In this document: piece by piece, positions 1 to 7,728 of the stretch
How the letters are laid out: each line of letters opens with the position of its first letter
How positions within the stretch are numbered: position 1 is the first letter of the stretch
Origin: Bacteroidetes bacterium UBA7368
Lineage (GTDB): Bacteria > Bacteroidota > Rhodothermia > Rhodothermales > UBA10348
Length of the DNA stretch: 11,049 nt
Reading direction: 5' to 3'
Assembly (NCBI GenBank): GCA_002469915.1
Contig: DKOG01000054.1
Location: forward strand, 1 to 11,049
Position numbers and translations under genes: made by a program
The notes under the pieces: model-generated
Told to the model about the DNA's origin: nothing
What the model saw: the letters and a program-made list of their open reading frames with translations, nothing else
The model's database searches: none

Positions 1-129
1 AACGTTGTGGCTATCCCCAGTAACCATAACAAAGTCGTCGTCTGACTGAGATCCAACTAAGGAGTCTGGACTGCAACCTGTTAAAGCAATAGCCGCAATA
101 AGTACGATAAATGCGTTTAAGATTTTCAT
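1..129 (-). CDS. small lipoprotein, N-terminal part (cut by window edge)
   Basis: Only the first 43 codons are in the window; the gene continues past the left edge. The protein begins MKILNAFIVLIAAIALTGCS, a classic lipoprotein signal peptide: a short basic n-region, a hydrophobic stretch at residues 4-16 and a lipobox LTGC with Cys at residue 19. This predicts cleavage by signal peptidase II and lipid attachment. The residues after Cys are polar and acidic (SPDS, then QSDDD), so the start of the mature chain looks like a flexible linker. A purine-rich stretch (GGAG at 144-141, then AGAAAGAAG) precedes the ATG and fits a ribosome binding site. The gene is divergent from the sensor kinase, with 176 bases between the starts. 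The function of the mature protein cannot be seen. Confidence 0.8.
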   Translation of the reverse strand, partial: MKILNAFIVLIAAIALTGCSPDSLVGSQSDDDFVMVTGDSHNV

Positions 130-305
130 TTTACTTCTTTCTCCGGAGCGATTTGCGGTTTGTTGCTCATTAATCAGCTCTGTGCTGAGTGTCTTCAGGG
201 AGAGAAACGGAGAATGACCATGAATTACGACATCGGATTCAAAATAAATTAAGTGCATAAGTGATTAGACGATACAGAACCTGAACTCAAGCTTCAGAAC
301 TGAAT
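130..305. promoter_or_regulatory. divergent intergenic region between lipoprotein and sensor kinase genes
   Basis: This 176-base AT-rich spacer must hold the promoters of both divergent genes. I see no confident -35/-10 pair and no clear Bacteroidota TAnnTTTG element. The octamer CTCCGGAG at 141-148 is a perfect palindrome, but it is also where the lipoprotein Shine-Dalgarno GGAG falls. A 12-codon reading frame (214-252) preceded by GGGAGAG lies on the forward strand and could be a leader peptide or chance. Confidence 0.35.
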
Positions 306-3300
306 TTGCGAATAGTCCTATCAAATATCTGTAAAGAGCTTCTTGTGGCTCATGCGGTTCCTATGCTTTTTCTCGTGATTTGTCAATTTCACGGGACTAC
401 CATGGCCCATGCATCATCTCAGATATCAGAAGGAGATCCTGCAAGCTCTACAATTCCTGATTTGAGAATAACTCACTTTTCACCAGAAGACTATGACGTT
501 TCGGCACAAATATGGTCGGTTGAAGAGTCGTTGTCAGGATGGGTTTTTGTTGCTGAACAGGAGGGGATCCGAGTTGTAAGAGGTAAAGATTGGAGACTTT
601 TGGATACTCCCAATTCAACAACGGCAAGATCTCTAGCGATTTCAGAAGAAAATACCGAATCAGGTTTCAGAGTTTATTACGGTGCTCAAAGTGACTTTGG
701 CTACATACACATTAAGCCCGATGGGTCCTTTGCTATCCATTCCTTGGTTAACGAGAAACAACTTTCAGATGTGCTTTCTTCCATGGGCGATGTTTGGGGT
801 ACGCACGTCGTAGGACCTTATGTCTATTTTCAAAGTCGACAATATATCTTTAGATACGATGGACTTGAATTAAAGCAATGGTTCTCTGAAAATGGATTTC
901 ACAATTCATTTTCTTTAAACGGAAAGCTTTATGCGAGAGAATATGGCGTTGGCTTAAAAGTGTTGGGTCAAAATGGGCCTTCACTTGTGAATGGTTCAGA
1001 AATATTGGCAGATGAACGCATCTTTGGTATGACCGAACATAAATCGGGCAGAACTTTAGTCTGGAGTGACCAGCTAGGCTTGTTAACAATTGACGCTAAT
1101 GAGAATCTGAGTTGGGAGATGGATTACCCTCCAGAACTACTTGAAATATCCAAAGAATCACGACTGTATCATATTGACCGCAATGAATTGGGTCAGTATG
1201 TGATTTCAACTTTGGGAAGTGGGGTAGTATTTATAGACGAAAACATGAGCGTTACTCGCACGATTGGAGTTGAAACAGGTTTGCCAAACGATGTAGTCAA
1301 TTATGTTTCCTATGCTAAAGATGGATCGGTCTGGATTGGATTTGATAGTGAGGGTATTGCTCGTCTCAGTTCAGATGTAGCTCTTCTTAGATTTGGTAGA
1401 GATCAAGGCTTAAAGGGAAACATTTATAGAATAGGTCTCCTAGGAGGCAAGGTCGGCTTGGCAACAAGTGAAGGTCTTTTCATTATTGATGAGTGGTCTG
1501 AACGATTTAATTCAAACTCAAAGGCATTTGTAAACGATGCATCTGTTAAGCTTGCTCGCAGTGTATCAGATTTTGAGTTTGTGTTTGATTTTCTAGAATC
1601 AGACGGGATGATATTTGCAGCTAGCGAAAGCGATGGACTGAAATATCTACATGATCATGAATTTGACGTCGCTAGTTCCACATCACTGCCTTGGAAGGAC
1701 TGCGTATTTCAAAATTCCGGATCTGATGCCGAACAGAATAAGATGTTTTCCTTAGGGTACAGCCAATATTCAGGACAAGTTTTAGTCGGTATGGACAATG
1801 GTATTGCCGAAGTTGAGGTCGAGGCTGGTGGCGCCTGTACAATCCGGAAATTGAATGTCGATTACACTAATTATGACGTTCGATCAATTGTAACTACGGA
1901 GGAAGGAATCCTTTTTGCCACTCGGTATAGTGGTGTTTTCTATTACCAGTATCAAAACAAGTCTAAGAAGCTGGAATTTGGTATCACGAAAGCGGCAGAC
2001 TTTGAGCAAATTGATAAAATACCTGAAGGAACAGTCTCGTTGACAAAGTGGAAAAATGATGCACTTATTGTAAGTCAAAAAGGTATTTATAGACATACTG
2101 CAGAAGCCTTGGAGGAGTTGACTGATATTAAATCAGCTTTCGATGATAGCTACTCTCGAATCTTCTCAGCATTTACGACAGAGTCTGGTATCGTTACCAT
2201 CGTTGACTCGGAGAAAGTATCTGAATTCAAGTCTTTTAGGACCAATTTTTTTGAGCCCGACAAAGTCCCACTTGCATTACAGTTTTCAAAAGATGCTGTT
2301 GCTTCTTTGTTTGTCGGAGAGAACGAAATTATTTGGTTTAATGATGGAAGTGAATTGGTTCGATATGACCCTTTTTACGAGTCATTGAGTTCTGGCAAAT
2401 TCACGTCTCATGTGTCGAAAGCCACCATTAATTCAACTGGAACAATTCTTTTTTCTGGTACTTTTTCGGACTCTTTAGGAGTTCTACTGGATTCTCAAGT
2501 TCCAGAATTTACGCCGCTATTGAATTATGAAGATCGAAATCTATCTTTTGACCTATCAGCTACAGACTTTGCCAACCCAGAGGACACTAGGTTTCGGTAT
2601 TTAATTGAGGGGAAGAATACGGAATGGTCTTCTTGGAGTATTGAGTCTTCAGTATCCGTGCTAGCTTTGAGGGAAGGCAATTACACCCTTGTCGTTCAAG
2701 CCAAGAATGAATGGGGGCAGATTAGTGATGATGCGAGGTACTCTTTTACGATTTTGCCGCCTTGGTATCGAACTTTTTGGGCCTACTTCGCCTACGTTGT
2801 TCTGATCATTAGCCTTTTTCTTTCCGCTCGAAAGTATATCTCCATGCGGAGAGCGAACAAGGCAGCTCAAGAGCAAGCAAAGGAGCTTGAGCGCGAGAGA
2901 GAGGTGGTCAAAAAACTGCAGGAAGCGAATGACCGATTGATCCAGGCTAACAAGCTTAAAGATGAGTTTTTGGCTACCACTTCCCATGAATTGCGAACAC
3001 CACTTACAGCCATTCTTGGGTTTACTGATGTCCTGAAGGATGAGATTCCAAAAGACGCAGAGTATCGGGAGTTCCTAGACATTATTGGGGACAGCGGTTC
3101 GAGATTGATGGAGACGCTGAACTCGTTGTTGGATCTGGCCAAGCTTCGAGCTGGTATTATGGAAATCAACTTGGAGCCAGTTGATTTGTATCAATTGAGC
3201 ATGCAGGTGCATTTGAAGTTTCAGGAATCTGCAGTCAACAAGGGATTACGGCTTAAAGTTGAAAAGCCTGAGTCCAGAACGGCTGTTATGGCCGACGTGC

Positions 3301-3683
3301 ATGCGATAGAACGTATTCTGCACAATCTGATTGGAAATGCGGTCAAGTTTACGTCGGACGGCGGAGTAACGATCACACTCCAGTCCGTTCAAGATCGCGT
3401 ATTGTTAAAAGTGAGAGATACAGGAATTGGGATAGAGTCTGAATTTTTGCCTGAGTTATTTGATGCGTTTATTCAAGAATCAGACGGCTTGTCCAGGTCG
3501 TACGAGGGAACGGGTCTTGGTCTTGCGATCACCTCGGGTCTTGTGAGTCTTCTAGATGCTTCCATTTCAGTGGAAAGCGAAAAAGGGGTCGGGAGTACGT
3601 TTATCGTTAATCTGCCTGTAGCAGAACAAATCGGGCATGGAAGGCACCGTCTGATGGGAATGAGACCCGGCGTTCGTAGCTAA
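306..3683 (+). CDS. propeller-type sensor histidine kinase (Reg_prop / Y_Y_Y / HisKA / HATPase)
   Basis: A 1125-residue membrane sensor kinase that should autophosphorylate on His in response to a periplasmic ligand. Domain order: a hydrophobic signal segment at about residues 11-28 with likely cleavage after AHA36; a long beta-propeller-like sensor (about 40-735) containing a clear Reg_prop repeat at about 322-354 (GLPNDVVNYV...DGSVWIGF); a Y_Y_Y domain at about 741-817; one transmembrane helix at about 822-842; a charged coiled coil at about 848-888; HisKA with SHELRTPL and phosphoacceptor His894; and HATPase_c with N box Asn1011, DTGIGI at 1038-1043 and GTGLGL at 1068-1073. This is the architecture of Bacteroidota hybrid two-component sensors, but there is no receiver or AraC output domain, so a separate response regulator is needed and none is in the window. 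The start is TTG with no visible Shine-Dalgarno; starts near Met20 are possible but would shorten the signal peptide. The sensor half is AT-richer than the kinase half. Confidence 0.93.
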   Translation: MRIVLSNICKELLVAHAVPMLFLVICQFHGTTMAHASSQISEGDPASSTIPDLRITHFSPEDYDVSAQIWSVEESLSGWVFVAEQEGIRVVRGKDWRLLDTPNSTTARSLAISEENTESGFRVYYGAQSDFGYIHIKPDGSFAIHSLVNEKQLSDVLSSMGDVWGTHVVGPYVYFQSRQYIFRYDGLELKQWFSENGFHNSFSLNGKLYAREYGVGLKVLGQNGPSLVNGSEILADERIFGMTEHKSGRTLVWSDQLGLLTIDANENLSWEMDYPPELLEISKESRLYHIDRNELGQYVISTLGSGVVFIDENMSVTRTIGVETGLPNDVVNYVSYAKDGSVWIGFDSEGIARLSSDVALLRFGRDQGLKGNIYRIGLLGGKVGLATSEGLFIIDEWSERFNSNSKAFVNDASVKLARSVSDFEFVFDFLESDGMIFAASESDGLKYLHDHEFDVASSTSLPWKDCVFQNSGSDAEQNKMFSLGYSQYSGQVLVGMDNGIAEVEVEAGGACTIRKLNVDYTNYDVRSIVTTEEGILFATRYSGVFYYQYQNKSKKLEFGITKAADFEQIDKIPEGTVSLTKWKNDALIVSQKGIYRHTAEALEELTDIKSAFDDSYSRIFSAFTTESGIVTIVDSEKVSEFKSFRTNFFEPDKVPLALQFSKDAVASLFVGENEIIWFNDGSELVRYDPFYESLSSGKFTSHVSKATINSTGTILFSGTFSDSLGVLLDSQVPEFTPLLNYEDRNLSFDLSATDFANPEDTRFRYLIEGKNTEWSSWSIESSVSVLALREGNYTLVVQAKNEWGQISDDARYSFTILPPWYRTFWAYFAYVVLIISLFLSARKYISMRRANKAAQEQAKELEREREVVKKLQEANDRLIQANKLKDEFLATTSHELRTPLTAILGFTDVLKDEIPKDAEYREFLDIIGDSGSRLMETLNSLLDLAKLRAGIMEINLEPVDLYQLSMQVHLKFQESAVNKGLRLKVEKPESRTAVMADVHAIERILHNLIGNAVKFTSDGGVTITLQSVQDRVLLKVRDTGIGIESEFLPELFDAFIQESDGLSRSYEGTGLGLAITSGLVSLLDASISVESEKGVGSTFIVNLPVAEQIGHGRHRLMGMRPGVRS

Positions 3684-3784
3684 TCGTATCGCTTTAGGTT
3701 CATTCTGAGGTTCTATTGCTTCCTCTGGTGCTCTGGTTACCCTATCTTTCTCCAAATCAGTATCCTGAGTAGTGGACCCAGCAA

Positions 3785-4564
3785 ATGATCCGGTCTTTTA
3801 GATTTATTCGATTTCTCATCATCATGCTTGCGTACAGCGCAGACATCATGTGGCGTGGTCGAAAAATGGGACACGCAGAGCGAATGGCCTTCGCAGCTCA
3901 ACGACAGAGAGATGCCGGGGTCTCGATGTGTCGCAGTCTTCGGATAACAACAGAAGTTGTAGGTCACTACTCGTCCGAAAAACCTTCACTTATCGTTCCG
4001 AACCATATTGGGACGCTCGATCCTTGGATCTTGGCTGGTCGATTCAATACCGCGTTTGTTGCAAAATCTGAATTAGGCGGTTGGCCCGTTTTCGGCTGGG
4101 TTTGCAAAGCTGTGGGGATCATTTTCGCTCACCGAAAAAATGTGATGCGAACGAACCAGACCGTTGATGAGATTCGGGCCAGAATGAGGTCAGGAGTTGC
4201 GGTGCTCATCTTTCCGGAGGGAACCACGTCAGACGGAAAAGAACTATTGCCGTTTAAAACGGGCGGCTTTGAAAGTGTCGCCAACATGGATGACGGGTTT
4301 GTTGTACCCGTCTATTTTCATGTGAGGACCATTGACGGGAAACCCGTAACTGAGCTTTCTCGAGTAGAAGTGACATGGTCTTCGCCTCAAAAAATGACTG
4401 CAAATCTCTGGAAGGCGCTCGGATTGGGCCGATTGCATTTTGTGGTGCGGATCGGCAAGCCGATACCTGCGAAGAATCAAAATCGTAAGGAGTTGGCGAG
4501 ATCAGCAAAAGACGCAATGCAGCAACTAAAGCAAGAAGAAGAGGACGAGTTGCTTAAATTGTAG
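3785..4564 (+). CDS. plsC: 1-acyl-sn-glycerol-3-phosphate acyltransferase-like protein (PlsC family)
   Basis: A 259-residue membrane-associated acyltransferase. The family transfers an acyl chain to lysophosphatidic acid to give phosphatidic acid in phospholipid synthesis. All four family blocks are visible: NHIGTLD with catalytic His74 and Asp79 (HX4D), the substrate block at about 94-117 (AKSELGGWPVFG...AHR), FPEGTTSDG at 143-151, and a VPV block at 174-176. A hydrophobic N-terminus (residues 5-18, between basic residues) fits membrane association. The C-terminus is a highly charged helix (QQLKQEEEDELLKL). The ATG at 3785 is the first in frame and its Shine-Dalgarno is weak. The gene lies 101 bases after the kinase gene and 168 bases before htrA, so co-transcription is possible but not shown. 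A related lysophospholipid or aminolipid acyltransferase cannot be excluded from sequence alone. Confidence 0.88.
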   Translation: MIRSFRFIRFLIIMLAYSADIMWRGRKMGHAERMAFAAQRQRDAGVSMCRSLRITTEVVGHYSSEKPSLIVPNHIGTLDPWILAGRFNTAFVAKSELGGWPVFGWVCKAVGIIFAHRKNVMRTNQTVDEIRARMRSGVAVLIFPEGTTSDGKELLPFKTGGFESVANMDDGFVVPVYFHVRTIDGKPVTELSRVEVTWSSPQKMTANLWKALGLGRLHFVVRIGKPIPAKNQNRKELARSAKDAMQQLKQEEEDELLKL

Positions 4565-4565
4565 G

Positions 4566-4583
4566 TTGATGGCTTACCATCAA
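4566..4583 (+). other. short perfect hairpin after the plsC stop codon
   Basis: TTGATGG and CCATCAA form seven perfect pairs around a CTTA loop, starting two bases after the plsC stop. No T-run follows, so this is not a standard intrinsic terminator. It could protect the 3' end of the upstream message or be chance. Confidence 0.4.
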
Positions 4584-4722
4584 TAGATCGCATCGTCGAA
4601 ACGAAATTCCCCGAATGCGGTATTTACGGTGATGTCCGCCACATCGTTAAAAAAACAGGTCAAGATTGAGTTCGGTACCGAGTTCGATCCTGAATGTAAG
4701 AAAGGGACTAAGCATAAAATGC

Positions 4723-4726
4723 GGAG
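4723..4726 (+). promoter_or_regulatory. ribosome binding site of htrA, fixing a GTG start
   Basis: GGAG lies six bases before the GTG at 4733. An ATG at 4719 overlaps the Shine-Dalgarno region but is out of frame, so GTG is the best supported start for the protease. Confidence 0.7.
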
Positions 4727-4732
4727 TAGAGA

Positions 4733-6295
4733 GTGAGTCGATCAAACGATAAGCAGACCTTAATACGAATAGGGCTCATTGTCATCGGATTGATGATGGG
4801 CATATTACTGACCATGTGGTTCGGCGGGACCGGTATGTCTGGTACCGCGCGACCCGGAGTCGTTGAGCGGGTCGAGCTTGGAAGCGCCCCGGGTTCTGGC
4901 TATGTCGCAGTTCCCGAAAGTGATATACCCTTGGCCTATCTCGATGCGTTGTCCCTGAATGAGGTATTTAAAGATGTCTCATCGCGAGTTACACCGACCG
5001 TCGTGTTTATTCAGGTGGTCTCGGGTGTGACGGGTAATTCCATTTTTCGACAGTTTGGAAGTGAAAACGGACGGGGCTCCTCTCAAAGCTTGGGGAGTGG
5101 TGTAATTATCGATGATAATGGCTACATCGTCACCAATAACCATGTTGTTGAAGGCGCCAATTCGATTTTCGTTACGCTGGGGGACAAAAGGGAATTTGAG
5201 GCACGCGTAATAGGCCGTGATCCAACAACCGATCTAGCAGTCATCAAGATTGACCCGGAAAGTCCTGTCCCAGTCATCGCATTAGGCGATGCTAACTCAG
5301 TGGAAGTGGGAGAATGGGTCCTGGCCGTTGGGAATCCGTTTCGCCTTACTTCCACCGTGACAGCAGGTATTGTAAGCGCTATCGGGCGTCAGGTAGACGT
5401 TATTGATAATCAGCTTGGGATCGAAAGTTTTATTCAGACTGATGCTGCGATTAATCCCGGTAACTCGGGCGGTGCGCTCGTCAATCTTCGTGGTGAATTG
5501 GTAGGTATTGCTACAGCCATCGCCACTGAGTCAGGCTCGTATGAAGGATATGGTTTCGCGGTGCCCGTAGATTTGATGGAGAGAGTCGTGCGCGACTTGA
5601 TTCGATTTGGAGAAGTTCGTCGAGGATATTTGGGAGTTTCGATTACACCAATGGATGCGGCCAGAGCAGAAGCTTTAGGATTAAGTGAGGTTCAAGGCGT
5701 CTATTTACAAGATGTACACCGTGGCCTTGCTGGTGAATTGAGCGGACTGCGCTCGGGCGACGTATTGTTGACTATTGATGGTAGATCAATGACCGAACCC
5801 AACGAACTGCAAAGTGCAATCGCATTATTTTCTCCGGGCGATGTGGTACCGGTTGAAATATGGCGAAATGGCCAGGTTCGTGACTTTGATGTTACGCTGA
5901 AGGGGCGCGAGTCTCCTGGATACGAAAATTGGTTGTCTGATTTGGGTCGCCAGAATCAGCTCAACCCACTTCCTTCGTTGCCTGATTCTGAAATACCAGA
6001 CGAATCTACGGTGCAGTTTGAAGAGTGGGGTGTGGGTCTAGCCGATTTAGATGGGCGTTTGCGCCGTCAATATCAGCTTATGCACGGTGTTTTTGTTGCT
6101 GTTGTGACGAAAGACGGCTTATTCGATCAGGCGGGCATTTCGAGAGGGATGATCATCACACACGTCGACGACACTCCTGTATTTAATATTGATGCGATGA
6201 GAGCGCAGCTAAAAGATCAAACCACCGTGTTGATTCAGGCTCAGCGATCAGATAGAACGATTGTATTTTTTGAGATCGAAAGAGAAACTCCATGA
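4733..6295 (+). CDS. htrA: membrane-anchored HtrA/Deg-family serine protease with two PDZ regions
   Basis: A 520-residue Do-like periplasmic protease and chaperone that degrades misfolded envelope proteins. A hydrophobic segment at about residues 12-30 (IGLIVIGLMMGILLTMWF) has no clear cleavage site, so it probably serves as a signal anchor. The trypsin-like domain shows the full triad: His137 in TNNHVVEG, Asp167 in TTDLAVI and Ser245 in NPGNSGGALV. PDZ1 spans about 295-390 (RGYLGVSI...GLRSGDVLLTIDG). PDZ2 at about 428-517 is more divergent but keeps an AGISRGMIITHVDD core. The length fits a two-PDZ Deg protease. The GTG start has a good GGAG six bases upstream. The last codons overlap the aroC start by ATGA, implying translational coupling. 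No heat-shock-type promoter was recognised in the 168-base upstream gap. Confidence 0.95.
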   Translation: MSRSNDKQTLIRIGLIVIGLMMGILLTMWFGGTGMSGTARPGVVERVELGSAPGSGYVAVPESDIPLAYLDALSLNEVFKDVSSRVTPTVVFIQVVSGVTGNSIFRQFGSENGRGSSQSLGSGVIIDDNGYIVTNNHVVEGANSIFVTLGDKREFEARVIGRDPTTDLAVIKIDPESPVPVIALGDANSVEVGEWVLAVGNPFRLTSTVTAGIVSAIGRQVDVIDNQLGIESFIQTDAAINPGNSGGALVNLRGELVGIATAIATESGSYEGYGFAVPVDLMERVVRDLIRFGEVRRGYLGVSITPMDAARAEALGLSEVQGVYLQDVHRGLAGELSGLRSGDVLLTIDGRSMTEPNELQSAIALFSPGDVVPVEIWRNGQVRDFDVTLKGRESPGYENWLSDLGRQNQLNPLPSLPDSEIPDESTVQFEEWGVGLADLDGRLRRQYQLMHGVFVAVVTKDGLFDQAGISRGMIITHVDDTPVFNIDAMRAQLKDQTTVLIQAQRSDRTIVFFEIERETP

Positions 6296-7458
6296 TCCGA
6301 TATTTAACGGCCGGGGAATCTCACGGAGAAGCCCTCATTGGAATTGTTGAAGGCGTGCCCGCGGGCATACCCCTTGTTGCCGAGGACATTAACAAGCACC
6401 TTTCGAGGAGATGGCTTGGATATGGGAGAGGAGGCAGAGCCAAGTTTGAGCAGGATCTAATACACTTTTATTCCGGTGTTCGGTTTTCCAAAACTATGGG
6501 CAGTCCGATCTCGATGAGACTGGATAACGCAGCATATTTTAAGGACAAATCGAATTGGCCAAATGTGATGGCCGTCGATGGAGATGGCTCAGGAATTGAT
6601 CCTGTTACGCTGCCCCGACCGGGACATGCCGATCTCACTGGAACCCAGAAGTATGGTTTTGATGACATTAGACCGGTTATAGATCGATCTAGCGCGCGCG
6701 AAACGGCCATCCGTGTGGCCTGTTGTTCCATTGCACGTAGGCTGTTGTCTGAGTTGGGAATTCAGATTGGAAGTCACGTGGTGCGTATCGGCGAGGTCGG
6801 CTACTCGAGTCCAGAGTCCTATGCAAGTCAACTTGCTGGATTGCTGGAGGACGGCGCCGAAGAAATTAATCGGGTGGCGGATGAAAGTGAGGTTCGCATG
6901 CTTGATCCGGATCTTACCCAACAGTGCATCGAACATATTAAGGACGTCAAGAAAGAGGGAGACAGTCTCGGTGGCTCGTATGAAGTAGTCATAACGGGCT
7001 TACCTGTCGGGTTGGGTTCTTATGTACAATGGGATCGGAAGCTAGATGCCCTTCTTGGGAGAGCGATTCTGTCGATTCAGGCTCAAAAAGGAGTTGAGAT
7101 CGGGGATGGAATCGCTTCGGCTTCCGAGCGAGGGTCGAAGGTGCATGATCCGATCGAGACTGGTTTTGGGCGGACTCAAAATCGGGCTGGTGGTATTGAG
7201 GGTGGCATGTCGACAGGAATGCCGATCATAGTCCGAGGGTTTATGAAACCTATTCCTACTCTCATCAAGCCGCTGGGTACAGCCGATATTCGTTCTGGCA
7301 AAGAGCAGCCTACTCGGTACGAGCGAAGTGATGTGACGAGTGTCCCTGCTGCGTCCACCGTTGCCGAAGCTGTCGTGGCTTTAGAAATAGCGAATGCTGT
7401 CTTAGAGAAGTTTGGTGGTGATAGCCTCGATGAAATCCGCGAACGATTGAGCCGCTAG
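6292..7458 (+). CDS. aroC: chorismate synthase
   Basis: A 388-residue cytosolic enzyme that converts 5-enolpyruvylshikimate-3-phosphate to chorismate using reduced FMN, the last step of the shikimate pathway. Family signatures are complete: GESHG at 8-12 with His11, GYGRGGR at 43-49, RPGHAD at 109-114 with His112, RSSARET at 132-138, RAGGIEGGMSTG at 298-309, and RYERSDVTSVPAA from 342. The two histidines match the conserved acid/base residues of the family. The RRWLGYGRG block resembles the Bacillus-type rather than the E. coli-type N-terminal signature. The ATG overlaps the htrA stop (ATGA at 6292-6295), so this gene is probably translated by re-initiation after htrA. No other shikimate gene is in the window. 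The stop codon lies inside a short degenerate tandem repeat. Confidence 0.97.
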   Translation: MIRYLTAGESHGEALIGIVEGVPAGIPLVAEDINKHLSRRWLGYGRGGRAKFEQDLIHFYSGVRFSKTMGSPISMRLDNAAYFKDKSNWPNVMAVDGDGSGIDPVTLPRPGHADLTGTQKYGFDDIRPVIDRSSARETAIRVACCSIARRLLSELGIQIGSHVVRIGEVGYSSPESYASQLAGLLEDGAEEINRVADESEVRMLDPDLTQQCIEHIKDVKKEGDSLGGSYEVVITGLPVGLGSYVQWDRKLDALLGRAILSIQAQKGVEIGDGIASASERGSKVHDPIETGFGRTQNRAGGIEGGMSTGMPIIVRGFMKPIPTLIKPLGTADIRSGKEQPTRYERSDVTSVPAASTVAEAVVALEIANAVLEKFGGDSLDEIRERLSR

Positions 7459-7484
7459 AAAACCGCTAGAGAACCGCAAGAAAA
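7452..7484 (+). repeat. degenerate 11-base tandem repeat, three copies, across the aroC stop
   Basis: Three adjacent 11-base units read CCGCTAGAAAA, CCGCTAGAGAA and CCGCAAGAAAA. The first contains the TAG stop of aroC. The units differ at one or two positions, so this is an ageing duplication rather than an exact array. No hairpin or T-run accompanies it. Confidence 0.7.
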
Positions 7485-7728
7485 CCATTGTCAGGTGCTC
7501 GCTGTATCGGTGAAGCGTCTAATGAGGAGCCATGTGCGTAATGCAAAGGGCGGGGAGGCCAAGAAACAGAAATTTAGTTGTCTACAATGGTCGCTTTCTG
7601 TTGATTGTCACGGAAAATCCCCCTTTATTTCAGTCCCGTCTTTAAGTGGTCTGTCGTCTCGGTCGCTGTCCTTCAAGCGATTCGACAAAAGGCAGAAAAA
7701 TTTCATCGTTCAGCGCAAATAATCTGAT
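7459..7728 (+). other. 270-base gap with no convincing gene
   Basis: A 75-codon forward frame (GTG at 7495 to TAA at 7720-7722) lies here. Its translation is serine- and lysine-rich, resembles no family I know and has no Shine-Dalgarno, so I do not call it a gene. It is in the same frame as the next gene, whose proposed start follows the stop by six bases. I see no terminator after aroC and no clear promoter for the next gene. Confidence 0.5.

Noticed and set aside
2661..3169. Two overlapping reverse frames of 100-108 codons
   Set aside because: They are antisense to the Y_Y_Y, membrane and HisKA regions of the kinase, where the forward frame has conserved motifs.
4733..6295. Truncated protease lacking PDZ2
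   Set aside because: A second PDZ-like region is present at about residues 428-517, only more divergent, so the gene looks complete.
7495..7722. 75-codon forward frame as a separate gene
   Set aside because: No ribosome site, no recognisable motif and a random-looking composition; kept only as a note about the uncertain start of the next gene.
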